From Elysia chlorotica (taxonomy: Eukaryota > Mollusca > Gastropoda > Plakobranchidae), in assembly GCA_003991915.1 (NCBI GenBank), contig RQTK01000012.1, positions 958,655-1,022,654 of the forward strand: a stretch of DNA of 64,000 bases. The letters run 5' to 3'. This document shows positions 42,955-56,039 of this stretch, piece after piece; positions within the stretch are counted from its first letter, which is position 1; every line of letters starts with the position of its first letter. The position numbers and the translations under genes were made by a program. The notes beneath the pieces are model-generated. The model ran no database searches. It was not told where the DNA came from and saw only the letters and a program-made list of their open reading frames with translations.

Positions 42955-45900
42955 TTTCTCTCTGCCTTTCCATCTGCCTCTGTCTTTCTGTCTCCATGGA
43001 TCTTTCTGTCCCAGTTTATATAGCCCTCTTTCTGTCTCTCTCTTTCGATACCTGTTTGTCTGTCTGCTGTCTGTCTCTGTCTTTGCCAGTATCCCCCTAT
43101 CTCTGTCTCAATATCTCTATATCTTTACCTCTGTTTCCCCCACGCATTCCTCTCCTTGATTTTTTGCATACTCTCTAGTTTATCCTTCTTTTTACTGCTG
43201 TCCATTCTAATATTTCCCTTTCCTTTCGCCTTATGCTGTATGTAAATATGAAAGAGTTTTAAACATTAAGATTCTCTGTTTAACTCGCCCCCTCAGGTTG
43301 AGTATGATTATATGATACTAATCGAGGTACTTAAATCTGCACTAGATTTATCAGTTTCAAAAATGTCATTTGCATGTTCCACAGAACATGTATTGAAATC
43401 GCTCCTTTCCTCAAACTAATGGAATCGTTAATTTGCCAAATTTCTAATTTCTGAGAAGACCAGAATCGCAGACAGCTCATTAGTAAAAGGCTGGACTGAT
43501 AAATAGGAAATCCGTGGTTCAATCCTAATATTGATGTCACATGCTTGGCTTGGCGTGAGGTCGTCGTCCCCTTTAAAGGAATCTTCTGGAACACAAGTGC
43601 ACTAAAAATAATCAAAGATTAGTTGAAGAAACCCAGTATTTCATTAAAAACCAAACCAAACCATGATGGTTAAAAACTCTGACAAGATCCTTATCAAATC
43701 ATCAATCTTTTCGCCCCCAAATAGATATTTAAAGCATCTATTTGCTTAGTGACAAGTTGTTGGGTATAATTTATTACAACATTTACAATAACTCTCCAAC
43801 AATCTAGGAGATAAACAATCTTCGAATCAGAGTATTCTGTTCAGAAGAGTAGATCTGGTTTTTAAGACGCTCTTCCTTTTAAAGGCATGCGCTAGTATTT
43901 TATTTTTAAAGTTTGAAAAGTGCTCCACACATACTCTTGACCTAATTATTGTAAATTTGCATGAATATCAACAATGTGTATGTTGGTTGCTATGGTGACG
44001 GCCATAACAGCCGCCTTATTGGATTTTGTTTTCAATTTTCAAAACGCTACTTCTTTAGTTTCGTTTTATGAAAAGACTTGAAGTTTAGCAGAAATGTATC
44101 TTATAATATGATATAAGATGTGTCAACAACATTTTATGATACATTGTACAATTTTGTGTGTGTGTAAATTATTTTGAAAATTACCTTTACGCATAGCCAA
44201 ACATTTTTTTTTGTGGGAAAATCATACATTTACGCTTGTTTATAGAAAAGTAATAACGATATTAAAATTTGGTTTTGAAAAGTAAAGACAATACCTTTAT
44301 CAAAATTGTGACCGGGTTTTAGCTTTTTATCATGACAAATAGCTAAGTCTGATTAGTTATTGTGTGGAAAATTGAGAATCTGAGATAATAAGCGGCTAAA
44401 TCCACATTTTTCATAAAATAAACCTTCAACACCCAAAAGCTTCGAACACACCATACAGTAGATATTACTTCAACAAAAAAGCCTCAAATCCCAGAATCAA
44501 TAACTTTAACCATAGTTAAGAAAAAAAACACTAGCACATGCCCTTAACACTTGGGGTCATAAGTACAACGTGGCGGTAGCTTACAACTTGTAAGCATTCT
44601 TATTCTCATTCTTAAGACGAAACGTACGCATAACACAACGTTGTACATGTACTTAGGACGCTTGGAAATTGCCGTAAGTACAACGTACGAGTAAATACAA
44701 GATCAGCTCAGAAGCACGCAATTTCTAGAAATCATCAACTACCATAATCATAATTATATAAAATCTTATTTTCTAAGAACTAAAGTCAGGGGAGATATAC
44801 ACAGATACTTCTTAAAAATCCCGTGATGGCCAAGTCGACCAGTTAGTTGGGTTCAATATAAAAAGTCTTGACTCCATAGCAGTTTATCGATTTTGGACTC
44901 ATAATTTACTTAATAGATTAAATCCCTGAATTAAAAAAATTCAATTACAGTGGTGTTTTTTTCTCTTAAAAGAATCATATTTTAACCATTTTCAAACATA
45001 TTCAGACACAATTAAAAGCAAGGGCGCATTACCATAAAACTGCGTTTTTAGAGTTCAAAATTCAAGGATTGATATCTTGAATTTAGAAGATAAAGTCATA
45101 CTTCTCTCGAAAAAACCTGATATCGCGGTTCATTTGTAACCCACAAAAATGTACACATTGCCCTTTTCTAAACACACTTTGTGGCATTTTGTTTCGTTAC
45201 ATTGAAAAAAAAAACTTGACTGAGAAATGGTTTACTTATTCAGTTTGCATAGTTTTACTTGGTAAATGAAATGACTGAATTTCAACAGTTATTCAATCAC
45301 AAGACACCTTTTTGATTCAAAAGAAGCGCAAATTTATTTATGTTTCCGATTCTTGAACCGTGTTGTGGGGTAGATATTTTCTGAAAATAGTATCTAGTTT
45401 GGTAATATATTCCTGATCCACAACAATGGGCAGCATTGTTCTTTACTTTAAACGAAACTGTGTTGTAATATTTTGGTTCCGAAAGGAAAAAAACAAAAAG
45501 CGACAAACGAACAATGCTCCTAATTCAGCCATCCTACCTTGAATTGAAGAAATAAGGCTTTCCTCTTAAAGACAGGAAAACCATAAAATCCTGGTGAGTC
45601 GATCGTTGACCCACACATCCGACATTTTTCGGACATCCCCCATGTTATTTAAGTTTCTTTAACACGAATCAGGCAAAGCACGAAAACGAGCCTTTTAAAG
45701 ATTTTGTTCAAACAACAGGATCAGCAATACTTCGACTTTGGAGACCCTTAGACAGAAATATAAACTTAATATTTACAGGTTGCGTTGGGAAGCGAGGATA
45801 TATTAACAAAGCTTGTGACAAGAGCGATAATCTCTCTCCCCCCTCCCCTGTCCCTAAAACATCCCCTATTTGTGCAGCTATGCCGCTGTAATTTGGCTTA

Positions 45901-46539
45901 GCAAAAGGGCATATCATTCTGGTGCTCTTCAAAATAACATTCTCCTGCGAATCAAAGGTTCTTCAACACGCAAATACTGTCAGTTTATCATTCTCAATTC
46001 ATCATAGTTTAAAGTCGCAATATTTCACTACCACTAATCATCCAACTCTTCTTCCTCCCATTTTGTGTTGAGGAAGCTCCTAAATACACATTATGTCCGG
46101 TTCAGCTCAGACAATATTAATTTCCGTAATGGATTTCTTGGGAGGAAAGGAGTACTGTAGGCCTGCATAAACGTTTATAAAGCAGGCGTGTTTGAAAAAA
46201 ATGCTGAAATGGATAATACGAGTACACGAGCACATGCTTTATAGGAAAATATGTTTGACGGCAATGAAAACAATACACAAGACAAGCTGGCACTTTTAAA
46301 ATCAATCAAGTGATGGGGACGCCATTAAAAGAGAACCGACCAATATGAATTCATTAGCAGAAATGTTCACGAACATTTATCTCCGGTCTTCAACAATCTT
46401 CAAATCTGCTATCCAACAGCAGTGCATAGCATGTGCTATTACCTTGATTATAAAAATAAATTGTGAAAGTGTTTGAAAACATAAAATGATCCTGTGTCAT
46501 AACTATTAAAAAAGAAACGAACGTAAAAGGAAAACAACG
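42955..46539. other. CT-rich then AT-rich DNA, nothing coding recognised
   Basis: CT/TGTC-rich to 43120; a tRNA-like head at 43465. The word AACGTGGCGGTAGCTTAC at 44567 recurs at 47482. No other structure seen. Confidence 0.5.
43465..43545 (+). mobile_element. tRNA-like SINE head
   Basis: CAGCTCATTAGTAAAAGGCT then GGACTGATAAATAGGAAATC and CGTGGTTCAATCCTA give a tRNA-like order with B-box-like GGTTCAATCC. Pairing of the stems is poor. Confidence 0.4.
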
Positions 46540-46577
46540 AAACAAAACAAAACAGAACAACAACAACACCGCAATAA

Positions 46578-46626
<49 letters not shown>

Positions 46627-46851
46627 AACAATAACAACAACAACAACAACAACAAGAATAACAACAATATACCTTTCAAAAGCGAAAAATACGACTATGC
46701 TTATTGATTTTTTTAAAATCTAGACTCTCATATAATGGGTTTTTTTCAATAACTCGGAACGTAATCACTTGGCATACTTCTAATCCTTGATTTACATCTA
46801 GAGATCGAGACAAAGCAAAGCTATAATTCAAGAACCTCTTTAATAATAACC

Positions 46852-46900
<49 letters not shown>

Positions 46901-46913
46901 AAACAACAACAAC
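46540..46913 (+). repeat. Two (CAA)n tracts around a 190-bp unique segment
   Basis: (CAA)n at 46577-46655 and 46850-46913, same strand sense. The segment between has no recognised content. Confidence 0.9.
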
Positions 46914-47056
46914 TTTCTCAATAAAATATATAGTTTTTCGAACCCTGTTTCAAGTAAACTTTTATTCTATGGACTTATGTTTAAATAGATCAAGAGCCTT
47001 GTACGAATTACGAATGTAGATTTAAAAGCTTAACGTGAATAACAAAGCTGGACATC

Positions 47057-47105
47057 GCCGTATAGGATCCCCCAGAGGAACCTAGGAGATGTTAAACCCG
47101 GAGAG
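47057..47105 (+). repeat. 49-bp dispersed repeat, copy 2
   Basis: Partner of 34710-34758; flanked by a GGACAAAGCTGGACAT-like word on both sides (47044 and 47138). Confidence 0.7.
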
Positions 47106-48587
47106 AGGGATAGAATTCTCTCCCTCCCTCTATAGAGGACAAAGCTGGACATAAATGTGTTTTGATCACCGTGTGGAATGCGATCTTCTATAAATTCATA
47201 CCACCTACTTCAAGGGCTAGTGCTGTATCAATTTTGTTTAGTTATGCAGTTCTACATATAACTTTAGATAAAATCAAACTTACTTTTAGAAATTCAATGG
47301 CCTGTAAATGTAATTAACAATGTATGAGTACATTTTCTTATTTTGGCACCATTAAAATGTAAAAAAAAAATTACAATTGGCAAACCAACGTAAAACCGAG
47401 GAAACAAAACAGAAGTTTACAATGAGCCCACAATACGAGTAAGCGGGTTTACACCATCAAAATACACAGTGTCTCAAGTAGAACGTGGCGGTAGCTTACG
47501 ACTACTGTGCTTTTTCTGCTTAATTAAACCAATGTTATGATAATACTTTTCTTTGACGCGGAAATAATATATACCAGTTGGAAGAGTGACCTTATTTGCA
47601 GTTAGATATGCAATAGCCAGGGCATTGTTCGAAGCTCTTGTCTCTAAAATGCTTTGCTGTTTGATCATCCCCGGAACACATTTTGTTCAGGAGATGAGGA
47701 TACGACAAAACATTAAAATAATACATGTCATTTTCTGTCTGCGATGCCCTAATAAATGGTTCAAATATCTACTTCAGGGAATTGTAGGCCTTCATCGTGT
47801 CAGAACAATAGACATTTTCTCACAATAGTAAGTAGAACAATTATATATTTTTTAAAGTCATAATAACAAGAACATTTTTAGACTAAACGTGAGTTGGTAA
47901 TTTTATATGTATATCCTTTCAAGAAACGGGCTCCCAACTAGTAATTATACAAAAACTACCCTGAACACAAAGACATTTTTCTTAAATTATTTTTACATAG
48001 AAAAATAAAACTTTCTCCTAAAAGACACTGGAATCTATTTCCACACACATACCGATCAAAATACACTCGTACATGCCTGACATTATTAAGAAAAGTAAAT
48101 ACTTTTATGTCCATTTCAAACATTCAGGGCGTGAGTCGCTTTGAGGTCGTTGGCCTCAATAACCTACTAGGTAAACCTGGTTGAAAGACTTGGTTTCTCA
48201 TACTGTCTCCGTTATCAGCCAGAGGAATTTGTTTGTCTATAATGCTAAAAAGGGCAACAATGAAAATGGTGAAACGCCATTGTTCTAGTATTTTGTTTTA
48301 ATTCTTCACCATTCTTCTGTCTTTTAAGTTTCGCAATTTCCTAATCAAAATATTCATGCTTATGACAATATGATTTTGGAATTTTAAATTCAGTAATAAA
48401 AAATGCATCAAAGTTGATAGTTGATAAAATGACATCACTTAAGGAGGAATCACACCCTGCTAGACGTTTTGTTAAGTTTGCAACATAGTCGTGTGAGAGC
48501 CTTGAGGGGCAAAAAAGCTGTTCACAAAATGTTTTTCCCACAGACAATTAGGGTATACTTATAATTAATTAGGACATTTAGTTAACC

Positions 48588-48588
<1 letters not shown>
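47106..48588. other. AT-rich DNA, nothing recognised
   Basis: Only the second AACGTGGCGGTAGCTTAC word (47482-47499) stands out. Confidence 0.5.
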
Positions 48589-48633
<45 letters not shown>

Positions 48634-48930
48634 AGCAGAGAGAGTGAGAGAGACAGATAGATAGACAGAGAGGGCTTAGACAGACAGACAGAGACGGAGA
48701 CAGAGACAGACAGACAGACAGACAGAGGTAGAGACAGATAGACAGAGACAGACAGGAAGACAGACAGGCAGACAGACAGACAGACAGACAGACGCAGTAA
48801 GAGGCAGAAATAGAGTGAGAGAGAAAGAAAAATAGAAAGAAAATAAAAGAGTGAGGTGAAATGGAGCCAGAGCAAGAGAGAGAGAGAAAGAGAGGAAGTC
48901 AGAGAGAGAGATAGACAGATAGACAGCCAG
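48589..48930 (+). repeat. Compound (GA)n-(CAGA)n-(GA)n repeat
   Basis: (GA)n 48590-48632, CAGA-type units 48678-48793, then imperfect GA to 48920. Its reverse complement resembles the array at 61676-61917. Confidence 0.9.
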
Positions 48931-49682
48931 ACAGTGACTATATATATATTCAAGTTTTTGCACTTTTCGGCGACTTTGCCTGTGATTTTTTGGTGGAAGC
49001 CTGGGTTGGCGTCCGTTATAGTCCTAAACACCAAATAAAAGCATGCGAAAATTGTCTGATTAGAAATATTAAAATAGGCGTTGAAATGTTATTAACATCC
49101 AAAAAAGAAGAAAACGCGACTATAAAATGCTGTTTTAAGTGCAAATTCAAATGCCAAAGATATATAATAAATAAACAAAAAAAAACCAACAAAACAACAA
49201 AACAAAGCAAACAGTAAAAAAAATAATAGTAAGGGATCCAATAAAACAAAAAAGAGACCATTATCAACAGATCGATACTGTGAGAGACAACCGACACGTA
49301 GGAATGTTTAATTGCACCAGACAAAACAATGAGGCTGCGAAAACAACAGCGGCTCTCTGATCACAGAGTGCTTTGTCTAATATCTGGGTTCTCAAACAGG
49401 ATTTCATGAGGCGACAGCGTACCAAGACTATCACCTGACGATTGTACGGGGTCGCCACAGAGAGACAGAATCAAGGATACCAAGATTTGTCTTACCAGGA
49501 CTGGTATCATTTTTCTGACAGTGACAGAAAAGGAAGAACACAAACTAACCTACCTAAAACTAACCTCATAATCCTGTTAAACAGTAAACATATGGACATA
49601 AATATTATTTATCAAAATAGGAACATAGATCATACAAGAAAGAAAGCAGAGTAATCTGAATCTCATGCTTAACCTCCTCAAG

Positions 49683-49772
49683 ATTTCATACGAGTACTGG
49701 GAGCAAGTGGGATTCGAACCTTAGCCTTCATACTGGTCAGCCTTTATAGACTACTACCGACTGATCTCTATC
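49683..49772 (-). mobile_element. tRNA-like SINE head, minus strand
   Basis: Minus strand reads GATCAGTCGGTAGTAGTCTA (A-box-like) and AAGGTTCGAATCCCACTTGC (perfect B box core GGTTCGAATCCC). The acceptor stem cannot be paired, so a SINE head is more likely than a tRNA. Confidence 0.55.
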
Positions 49773-50162
49773 TAGTCACAAAATAATAGAAGTTTTAACT
49801 CCATGTGCACTACATAAATAAATAAAAATACAGGAGAAAATAAACATTCTTTTACGACAGTGCAAAAGAGCATACGAATTATGAGAATATCATGGACTGA
49901 AAAAAAATCAAACGAGGAAGTATAATAAAAAAGGAGATAACCAGGTACAAACAATCCCTTCTTAAAACCATTAGAAAAAATAAATACAATTTGAATCAAT
50001 GGAAAGGATTTTTGGTACCAAAGTCATTGAAAGACAACTCACAAAATACACGATATGAATAGCTACTCAACGAAGATAGAATCCCACAACAATGAACTCA
50101 TCAGGAAAACTGATTACAGACAGGAATAAAAGTTCATATTCGGCGATGTTTGCTGCTGATCT

Positions 50163-50360
50163 GACACATGAAGAAAAAGAAAAAGAAGAAGAAAAGTAGA
50201 GAAATAAAAAGAGGAAAAAGAAGAAGAAGAAGAAGAAGAAGAAGAAGAAGAAGAAGAAGAAGAAGAAGAAGAAGAAAATAGGAAGAAGAAGAAGAAGAAG
50301 AAGAAGAAGAAGAAGAAGAAGAAGAAGAAGAAGAAGAAGGAGAAGAAGAAGAAAAAGAAA
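50163..50360 (+). repeat. (GAA)n tract, 3' tail of a LINE-like repeat on the minus strand
   Basis: Nearly pure GAA at 50217-50353, interrupted by AATAG. Downstream flank 50396-50457 matches 37848-37912. Confidence 0.9.
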
Positions 50361-50395
50361 AAATAATAAGAAGAATAAAAAGAATAAAGCAAATG

Positions 50396-50654
50396 ATTGA
50401 ACGCTTAAGGGCTAAATAATGCCTGACAAGGTAAAGAAAACGATACAAATTCTTTTTGCCTTGTGGGACTCGGAATTGAATAGGAATATAGTGAGAGCTA
50501 GAAAACCTGACTGATATTTATTACACATTATACGACTTAAACCATTTGAGTAGTGTTCCCGATTGGGCAAAGGTCTTTTCAATCGTCTAATAAGAATTGC
50601 ATGATCGATTGTATCAAAAGCTGCAGACATATCAAGAAATGTTAAAAGACACAC
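50396..50654 (-). pseudogene. LINE remnant: RT motif A piece plus 3' end joined to (TTC)n
   Basis: Minus strand 50654-50560 encodes LLTFLDMSAAFDTIDHAILI then RRLKR, which is RT motif A of CR1/L2-like LINEs (LDLSAAFDTVDH in intact ones). It quickly loses coding character. The stretch 50457-50396 is a repeat also found at 37910-37848, and the (TTC)n tract at 50353-50217 follows in the same orientation, as a 3' tail would. Confidence 0.65.
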
Positions 50655-52134
50655 ATTGGCAAAGAATCCTTATAATTTAACATCTTTTCCTAGTTATATG
50701 TAGGCCTTTATATGAGACCTTCAAGCCTTTTTCTTTAAGAGGTATGGATTTCACATACATTTTTTTCTGTTTCATGTTATATGATACATAAACATAAATA
50801 CTAGGGTTTCTCAAACAACGGAACCACTGTTTATGCTTTTTTCAACAAAGTTTTAAGAGGACACATACGACTTTGTATGATTGTTAGATTTGCTAAGTTA
50901 AATTATGTGGCTTCCAAAGATTATTAATTACCCCACCTGTTTTGACAAGAGCTTTTTTGGTTTTGGGTACATAAAAGAGTTGTCTTTGATTTATTGACAT
51001 TTTAAAGGGTACTTTGACATTACCAAACATTGATATCGAGAGGAAAAAACAAGTAGGAAACAAGTAAATGAATAATGACACCCTTGGGAAGCAAAATGTC
51101 GCCAGCCCAGAAAGTGAGGGCAGGCAGCATGCATAACAAATCTAAAGAACGTGGTGGTTGGCTGGTTTCGATCATATAACTAGGAAGAATCCGTTTTTGC
51201 GAAAGCCGAAAAAAAAAGAGAAAAAGAAAATTCGAGCTGGGAAGGCGACATTTAGAAAGCACCTAATGTGTAGTTAAAAGTCTCTGGTTAGCTTGTCGGT
51301 GCCTGAATCTTGTCATACACATTGTAGAGTAGTTTTTCTACATTTTAGGTTAAAAGGCCGACTAAATGCTGTTTGGATCATGACATCAAACACGTGTCAC
51401 TAACGTTGAAGTAATATAAATTCATTTGTCCTTTTAATATATATCCTTAGAGACAGTAGGAAAAGGTCTTTCTCTTCCGAATAAGATGCGGCAAAGATTA
51501 AAGCGACATGAACTGATAATTACCTCCGCTATTTTTAACAAAACAACGTGGGCGTTTTTTCATTTACCATACGTTATTTAGAAACAAACAAAACACTATT
51601 GTCCCTGAGTCTCTTAAACACAGATTAGCTCATTAGCTTCACATTTACTTTCATTCACTACAAATTTGGATCTAAACGCGTCTAAGGAGCATAGAGCTAT
51701 TCCATAATAAATTTATGGTTAGGGTCATGCCTTATGATGAAGTACAAGATCGCTTGGGATAGGAGCCATCGCACCAGTAAATCCTGCCCAAAAAGTACAC
51801 GTACTATTACAGTGAGATGTGTCCGCGACCAGGGATTATCCGCGATTTATCTGGCTTGGTCCTGGCAGCAACAGGAAGCCGCCGCCTTATCGCCGCCAGC
51901 TCCGAGAAAGCCATCTAGCCACAGTCTCTGCCGCGCCACGGTAGCCTGAAAGCAGGAAATAAGCGCACCATGCTGGCTGCCTCAATTTTCATGGGTTTTT
52001 TTCCCAATCGTTTCTACTTTAGTATTTTACATCTTTATTTTGGCTTTTAAACTTCACTTAAGTGGTGTGTTTTCACGTTGTACGTTTTGTTGGAAATTAG
52101 TGCACGTTCTTTCTACTTGTTTAAAGTGCGGCTT

Positions 52135-52136
<2 letters not shown>
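50655..52136. other. Gene-free stretch with a GC-rich patch
   Basis: Mostly AT-rich, but 51750-51960 is richer in G, C and CpG (GCCGCCGCCTTATCGCCGCC). No splice or start signals tie it to a gene. Confidence 0.45.

Positions 52137-52205
<69 letters not shown>
52137..52205 (+). repeat. (AAT)n microsatellite
   Basis: About 22 units; part of an AT-rich stretch with no gene. Confidence 0.95.
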
Positions 52206-52542
52206 GATTTACCTGATTTATCTGATGGGAGGGTATCTCGGCGCCCTGGGGAGACAGATGTTTGCTCAGTAAGAAATACCGATTCACACAATTTTGTCTT
52301 TTTGTACTAGTATTAGTAGTATTACAAAGTATAGCGATTAAATTTTTTTACCAATCAATATATTGGGGTTTAAAGAAATTGGTTGAGCATCGAACAAGCA
52401 CGCATATTTTTTTTTCATTGAACGTTGCATAAAAAGACAGATGTGTTCATAGATAGAAGCATAGTTGATGGTTGCATGTAGATGGATAGATAGTTCGATA
52501 GATCTCATAACTAATAATTATAACAGAAAAAAGTATATACAT

Positions 52543-52560
52543 TATAATAATAATATTATT

Positions 52561-52637
<77 letters not shown>
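52543..52637 (+). repeat. (AAT)n microsatellite
   Basis: About 25 units after a short AATATTATTTAT palindromic lead-in. Confidence 0.95.
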
Positions 52638-52640
<3 letters not shown>

Positions 52641-53489
52641 TGAATTAGGAATGGTATTTATATATTTTCTCTGCTTCATTATTTACATTTATATTTCGTG
52701 TTTTTATTTTTGGCTTTTGAACTTTGCCACAGAGTGCGGGTATTGATATTGTGCCTTTTTCGCCAAAGTAGCAACCGTACTTTCTGAGATTTTTTTTGGG
52801 CTCCGCTTTTTTATCACATTGTCTATACTTCATTATTAATTTTTACGAATTTTGTTTTATTTGGCGTTTGAACTTGATCATAGTGTGTGGGTATGAATGC
52901 TGCCTGTTTTGCTGGGTTTTTTTTTTCAGAACTAAAATATTGCGTGTGAACAACCATCTCTGGAAAGATGATTACAGAAATGGAAATGCTACAAAAGCAA
53001 TCCTGAAGTGTATCCTTGAAAAGATGAGGGTAGACATTTTGTCTCTCATCTAGTTTATGTACATACATACACATACACCCGCGGACACACACGTAATGTT
53101 TGTGACATTCCGTGGTAAGAGTAAGCAAATACCGTTAACCTCTTTCACCTGACTGTATAATATCAAAAAAGACCTGCAGCGGTTGTTTTATGGAAGATAA
53201 CAAAAATCAATAGTTTTTTTAAAGAGATACAAAGGAAATTCTCCAAAAAATTAGTTTTTTTTTCGAATTGTCCTTCCGGGCGTATGAATGTTCGTAAGAC
53301 GGGGGTATTCTTTTCAATGGTTTTGATATGATGTTCAGTGACCAATATTCTAAAATTTTTAAAGTATAATATATAACAAACAATTAAAACAAATATGTCT
53401 AAATTTGTCATAAAAAGGAATAATGCCCGTAAGCAACTAGGTTGGTTTCTATTTTATAAATGCTGGGGCTTCCACTTTATATATAGATA

Positions 53490-54270
53490 ATGGCACTCTC
53501 TACAACCCGTGGCGGACTTCACAAGCTGATCCAAACAGTAAAAGAACACAGCGAAAAGAAAGGACTGCTGCTGAATGTTATGGAATAACACGACAGATGC
53601 AGCTCTGTTGCAGATGTGATAGTAATTGGAGATATATTGGAGCATTTATTGTAGACCACTTTGAATACATAGGTTCTAGGATTGATGGAGACGGAAAATG
53701 CTCAGCGGAAATAAATAAAAGAATATCAACAGCCCTAGCAAAAATGAAAAGACTTGAAAAACTGTGTAAGGGAAACAACAAAGACACAAAACTGAAGATC
53801 ATAACATCTTGCATATTCCCCATTGCCACATATGGATGTGAAGGGTGGACAATTACAAAAGAAGATGAAAAGAAACTGTGCTCTTTCGAAATGAGATGCT
53901 ACAAAAATTGCTTAGAGTTCCATGAACAACACACAGACGAAATTACGACATACTGAAAGAACTTAAGATCAAACCAAATGGGGTTTTGAATACCATTAAA
54001 GAAAGAAAACTGAAAAACTTTGGGCACCTGAAAAGATGTGAGTTTGGAAAGATATATTCTTGTAGCAATACTGGGGGCAAAGCGAAGACGGGGGAGACCT
54101 ACAAGATGGTGGATGGATTACACCAGCGACTGGATACAAAGGAGGCCCTGCGAGGCAGGAAGGATCGCTGTTAAGACAGAGCGCTCTTCAGGCAGATTAT
54201 ACGGGAGGCTACCGGGTACTTCAGAAACTACCATTGATGGTGATGAGGATGAAGGACACCAGTTTTATGC
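53490..54270 (+). pseudogene. LINE ORF2 C-terminal part (RTE/BovB-like), frameshifted
   Basis: At 53500-53580 a frame reads LHKLIQTVKEHSEKKGLLLN; 53650-53950 reads HFEYIGSRIDGDGKCSAEIN, KRISTALAKMKRLEKLCK and FPIATYGCEGWTITKEDEKK. After a frame change 53955-54040 gives ILKELKIKPNGVLN and KLKNFGHLKR; after another, 54080-54190 gives LGAKRRRGRPTRWWMDY. This is the thumb and C-terminal zone that follows RT in RTE-type LINEs, with at least two frameshifts. The RT catalytic part is absent. Confidence 0.85.
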
Positions 54271-54770
54271 TCGTAATTATTGCTTTCCCATTTTACCAAG
54301 GAAAAAGATTAGAAGAAAGGTTGTATTTATTATTAAAAAATATTTTGTAGGGAAATTTATAAATCATTAATTTGAGCTAAACTAGGAAAGAAAAAATTCA
54401 ACAGTAGAGTCCTAGCTTTATGTCTGTGAAATATTGCTAAAAGACGAACAAGTGTAAATAATGAATTCTCTAACTTTGTTTCCTATTTACCCCATACACT
54501 AACCCTCTTTCACTTCACACTGACACTGTTTAGATTCAGTTACTTTTATTTCCTTAGTGACCCACAGGCAATGATAAAATATACTATTTAAAGCCAAGAT
54601 CTAATCTAGAATGACGTGCTTAAGGTTAGTGTTAATAATCTTGATTAAATCAACACCCTAAGCCGAGATTTGCAGCTTTTTCGTACATGGGTGTATTAAA
54701 CCTGATGGATGTTACATTGATAATGAGTAAATATGTAAATACGGACCATCCTTCCATGTTGTTTTTAACT

Positions 54771-54845
54771 GACGTAGGACATCAAGGGCACAACGTAGCC
54801 GTTATCGTGCTGACGTGCGGAAAACAAACTCACTCACTCATTCAC
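54771..54845 (+). mobile_element. LINE/SINE 3' tail fragment
   Basis: AGGACATCAAGGGCACAACG then TAGCCGTTATCGTGCTGACG and AAACAAACTCACTCACTCA. Closely matches the 3' end of the Jockey-like LINE at 13283-13345, so the same family or a SINE borrowing its tail. Confidence 0.7.
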
Positions 54846-55082
54846 CTTTATTACCTTATCACTAATCCCCCCTCCCCCTGAAAAAATTACATCCAACACT
54901 ACAAATTTATAAAAAAGGTTAAACGTGTCACTTTTCTTTTATTATTTAACTTCTTTAATGATTCACAGCATAACATAGAGACATTGTTTTATCCATGAAT
55001 ACTTTTTCCCGATATAGTATATTTTGATTTAAATAAAAATAAAACAAATGACGCATAGAAAAAGAGAGTAGGGGACACTGGA

Positions 55083-55085
<3 letters not shown>

Positions 55086-55128
<43 letters not shown>
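55086..55128 (+). repeat. (AT)n microsatellite
   Basis: Pure AT dinucleotide run of about 42 bases. Confidence 0.95.
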
Positions 55129-55134
<6 letters not shown>

Positions 55135-55296
55135 AATAGAGTTAAAGAGAGAGCATATAAAAAAAGAGAACACAAAAGCGATAATGGGAATTTACCAATA
55201 GAGTGACCAAATATTTTTGTAAGGCAATACTATGATGCTCGTTGATCTAACGGCTAAAAAATAGGCTAGATCTAGATCTGAATTATCTTGCTGTGT

Positions 55297-55536
55297 TAGT
55301 GCTCACCGTTAAAAAACATTGATTGTGCTTTATTATAATATCAGCATTGTCGGTAGAATGCTCAACAATAAGGTAGACAGAAAAAAATATGAACACAATG
55401 AATTGATATAGACAGAGTGATACAAAAAGAGAAAGAAACAAATAAGATAGAGAGAGAGCGAGAGAGAACGAGAATAAAAGAAAGAGATAGGGGGCGGGGG
55501 TATGAAAGAGATAACGAAGGCGAGAAGGGGAAAAAA

Positions 55537-55576
<40 letters not shown>

Positions 55577-55806
55577 AGATAGTGCTCAATGTTAAAAAGC
55601 ATTGATTGTGCTTGATTATAATATCAGCATTGTCGGTAGAATGCTCAACAATTATTTAGAGATAGGTAGACAGAAAAAGATATGAACACAATGAATTGAT
55701 ATGGACAGAGGGATACAAACAGAGAAAGAAACAAATAAGATAGAGAGAGCGAGAGAGAGAGAGAGCGAGAGAAAGAGAGAGAGGGAGGGAGAGAAAGAGA
55801 GAAAGA

Positions 55807-55865
<59 letters not shown>

Positions 55866-55871
55866 AGAGAG

Positions 55872-55940
<69 letters not shown>
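55297..55940 (+). repeat. ~282-bp tandem duplication ending in (GA)n
   Basis: TAGTGCTCAMYGTTAAAAA, then ATTGATTGTGCTTKATTATA and TCAGCATTGTCGGTAGAATG occur at 55297 and 55579. Both copies run through ATGAACACAATGAATTGATA into GA repeats; the second GA tract (55741-55938) is much longer. Confidence 0.9.
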
Positions 55941-55941
<1 letters not shown>

Positions 55942-56039
55942 AGAAATCGTGTGGGTTGGTGCGGCTGATATTTCGACCACCAATAGGACTGGACGCCCAA
56001 GAAAGCACGGCTGTCTCCATCGTACCGTAAGGTCGATTT

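Noticed and set aside
44815-44860. tRNA-like GATGGCCAAGTCGACC and GGGTTCAA words
   Set aside because: Spacing and stems are wrong; too weak to call a SINE.
48660-48800. CRISPR-like array
   Set aside because: The repeats are 4-base units without unique spacers, and the genome is eukaryotic.
49683-49772. Functional tRNA gene on the minus strand
   Set aside because: The B box is excellent, but the acceptor and anticodon stems do not pair; a SINE head fits better.
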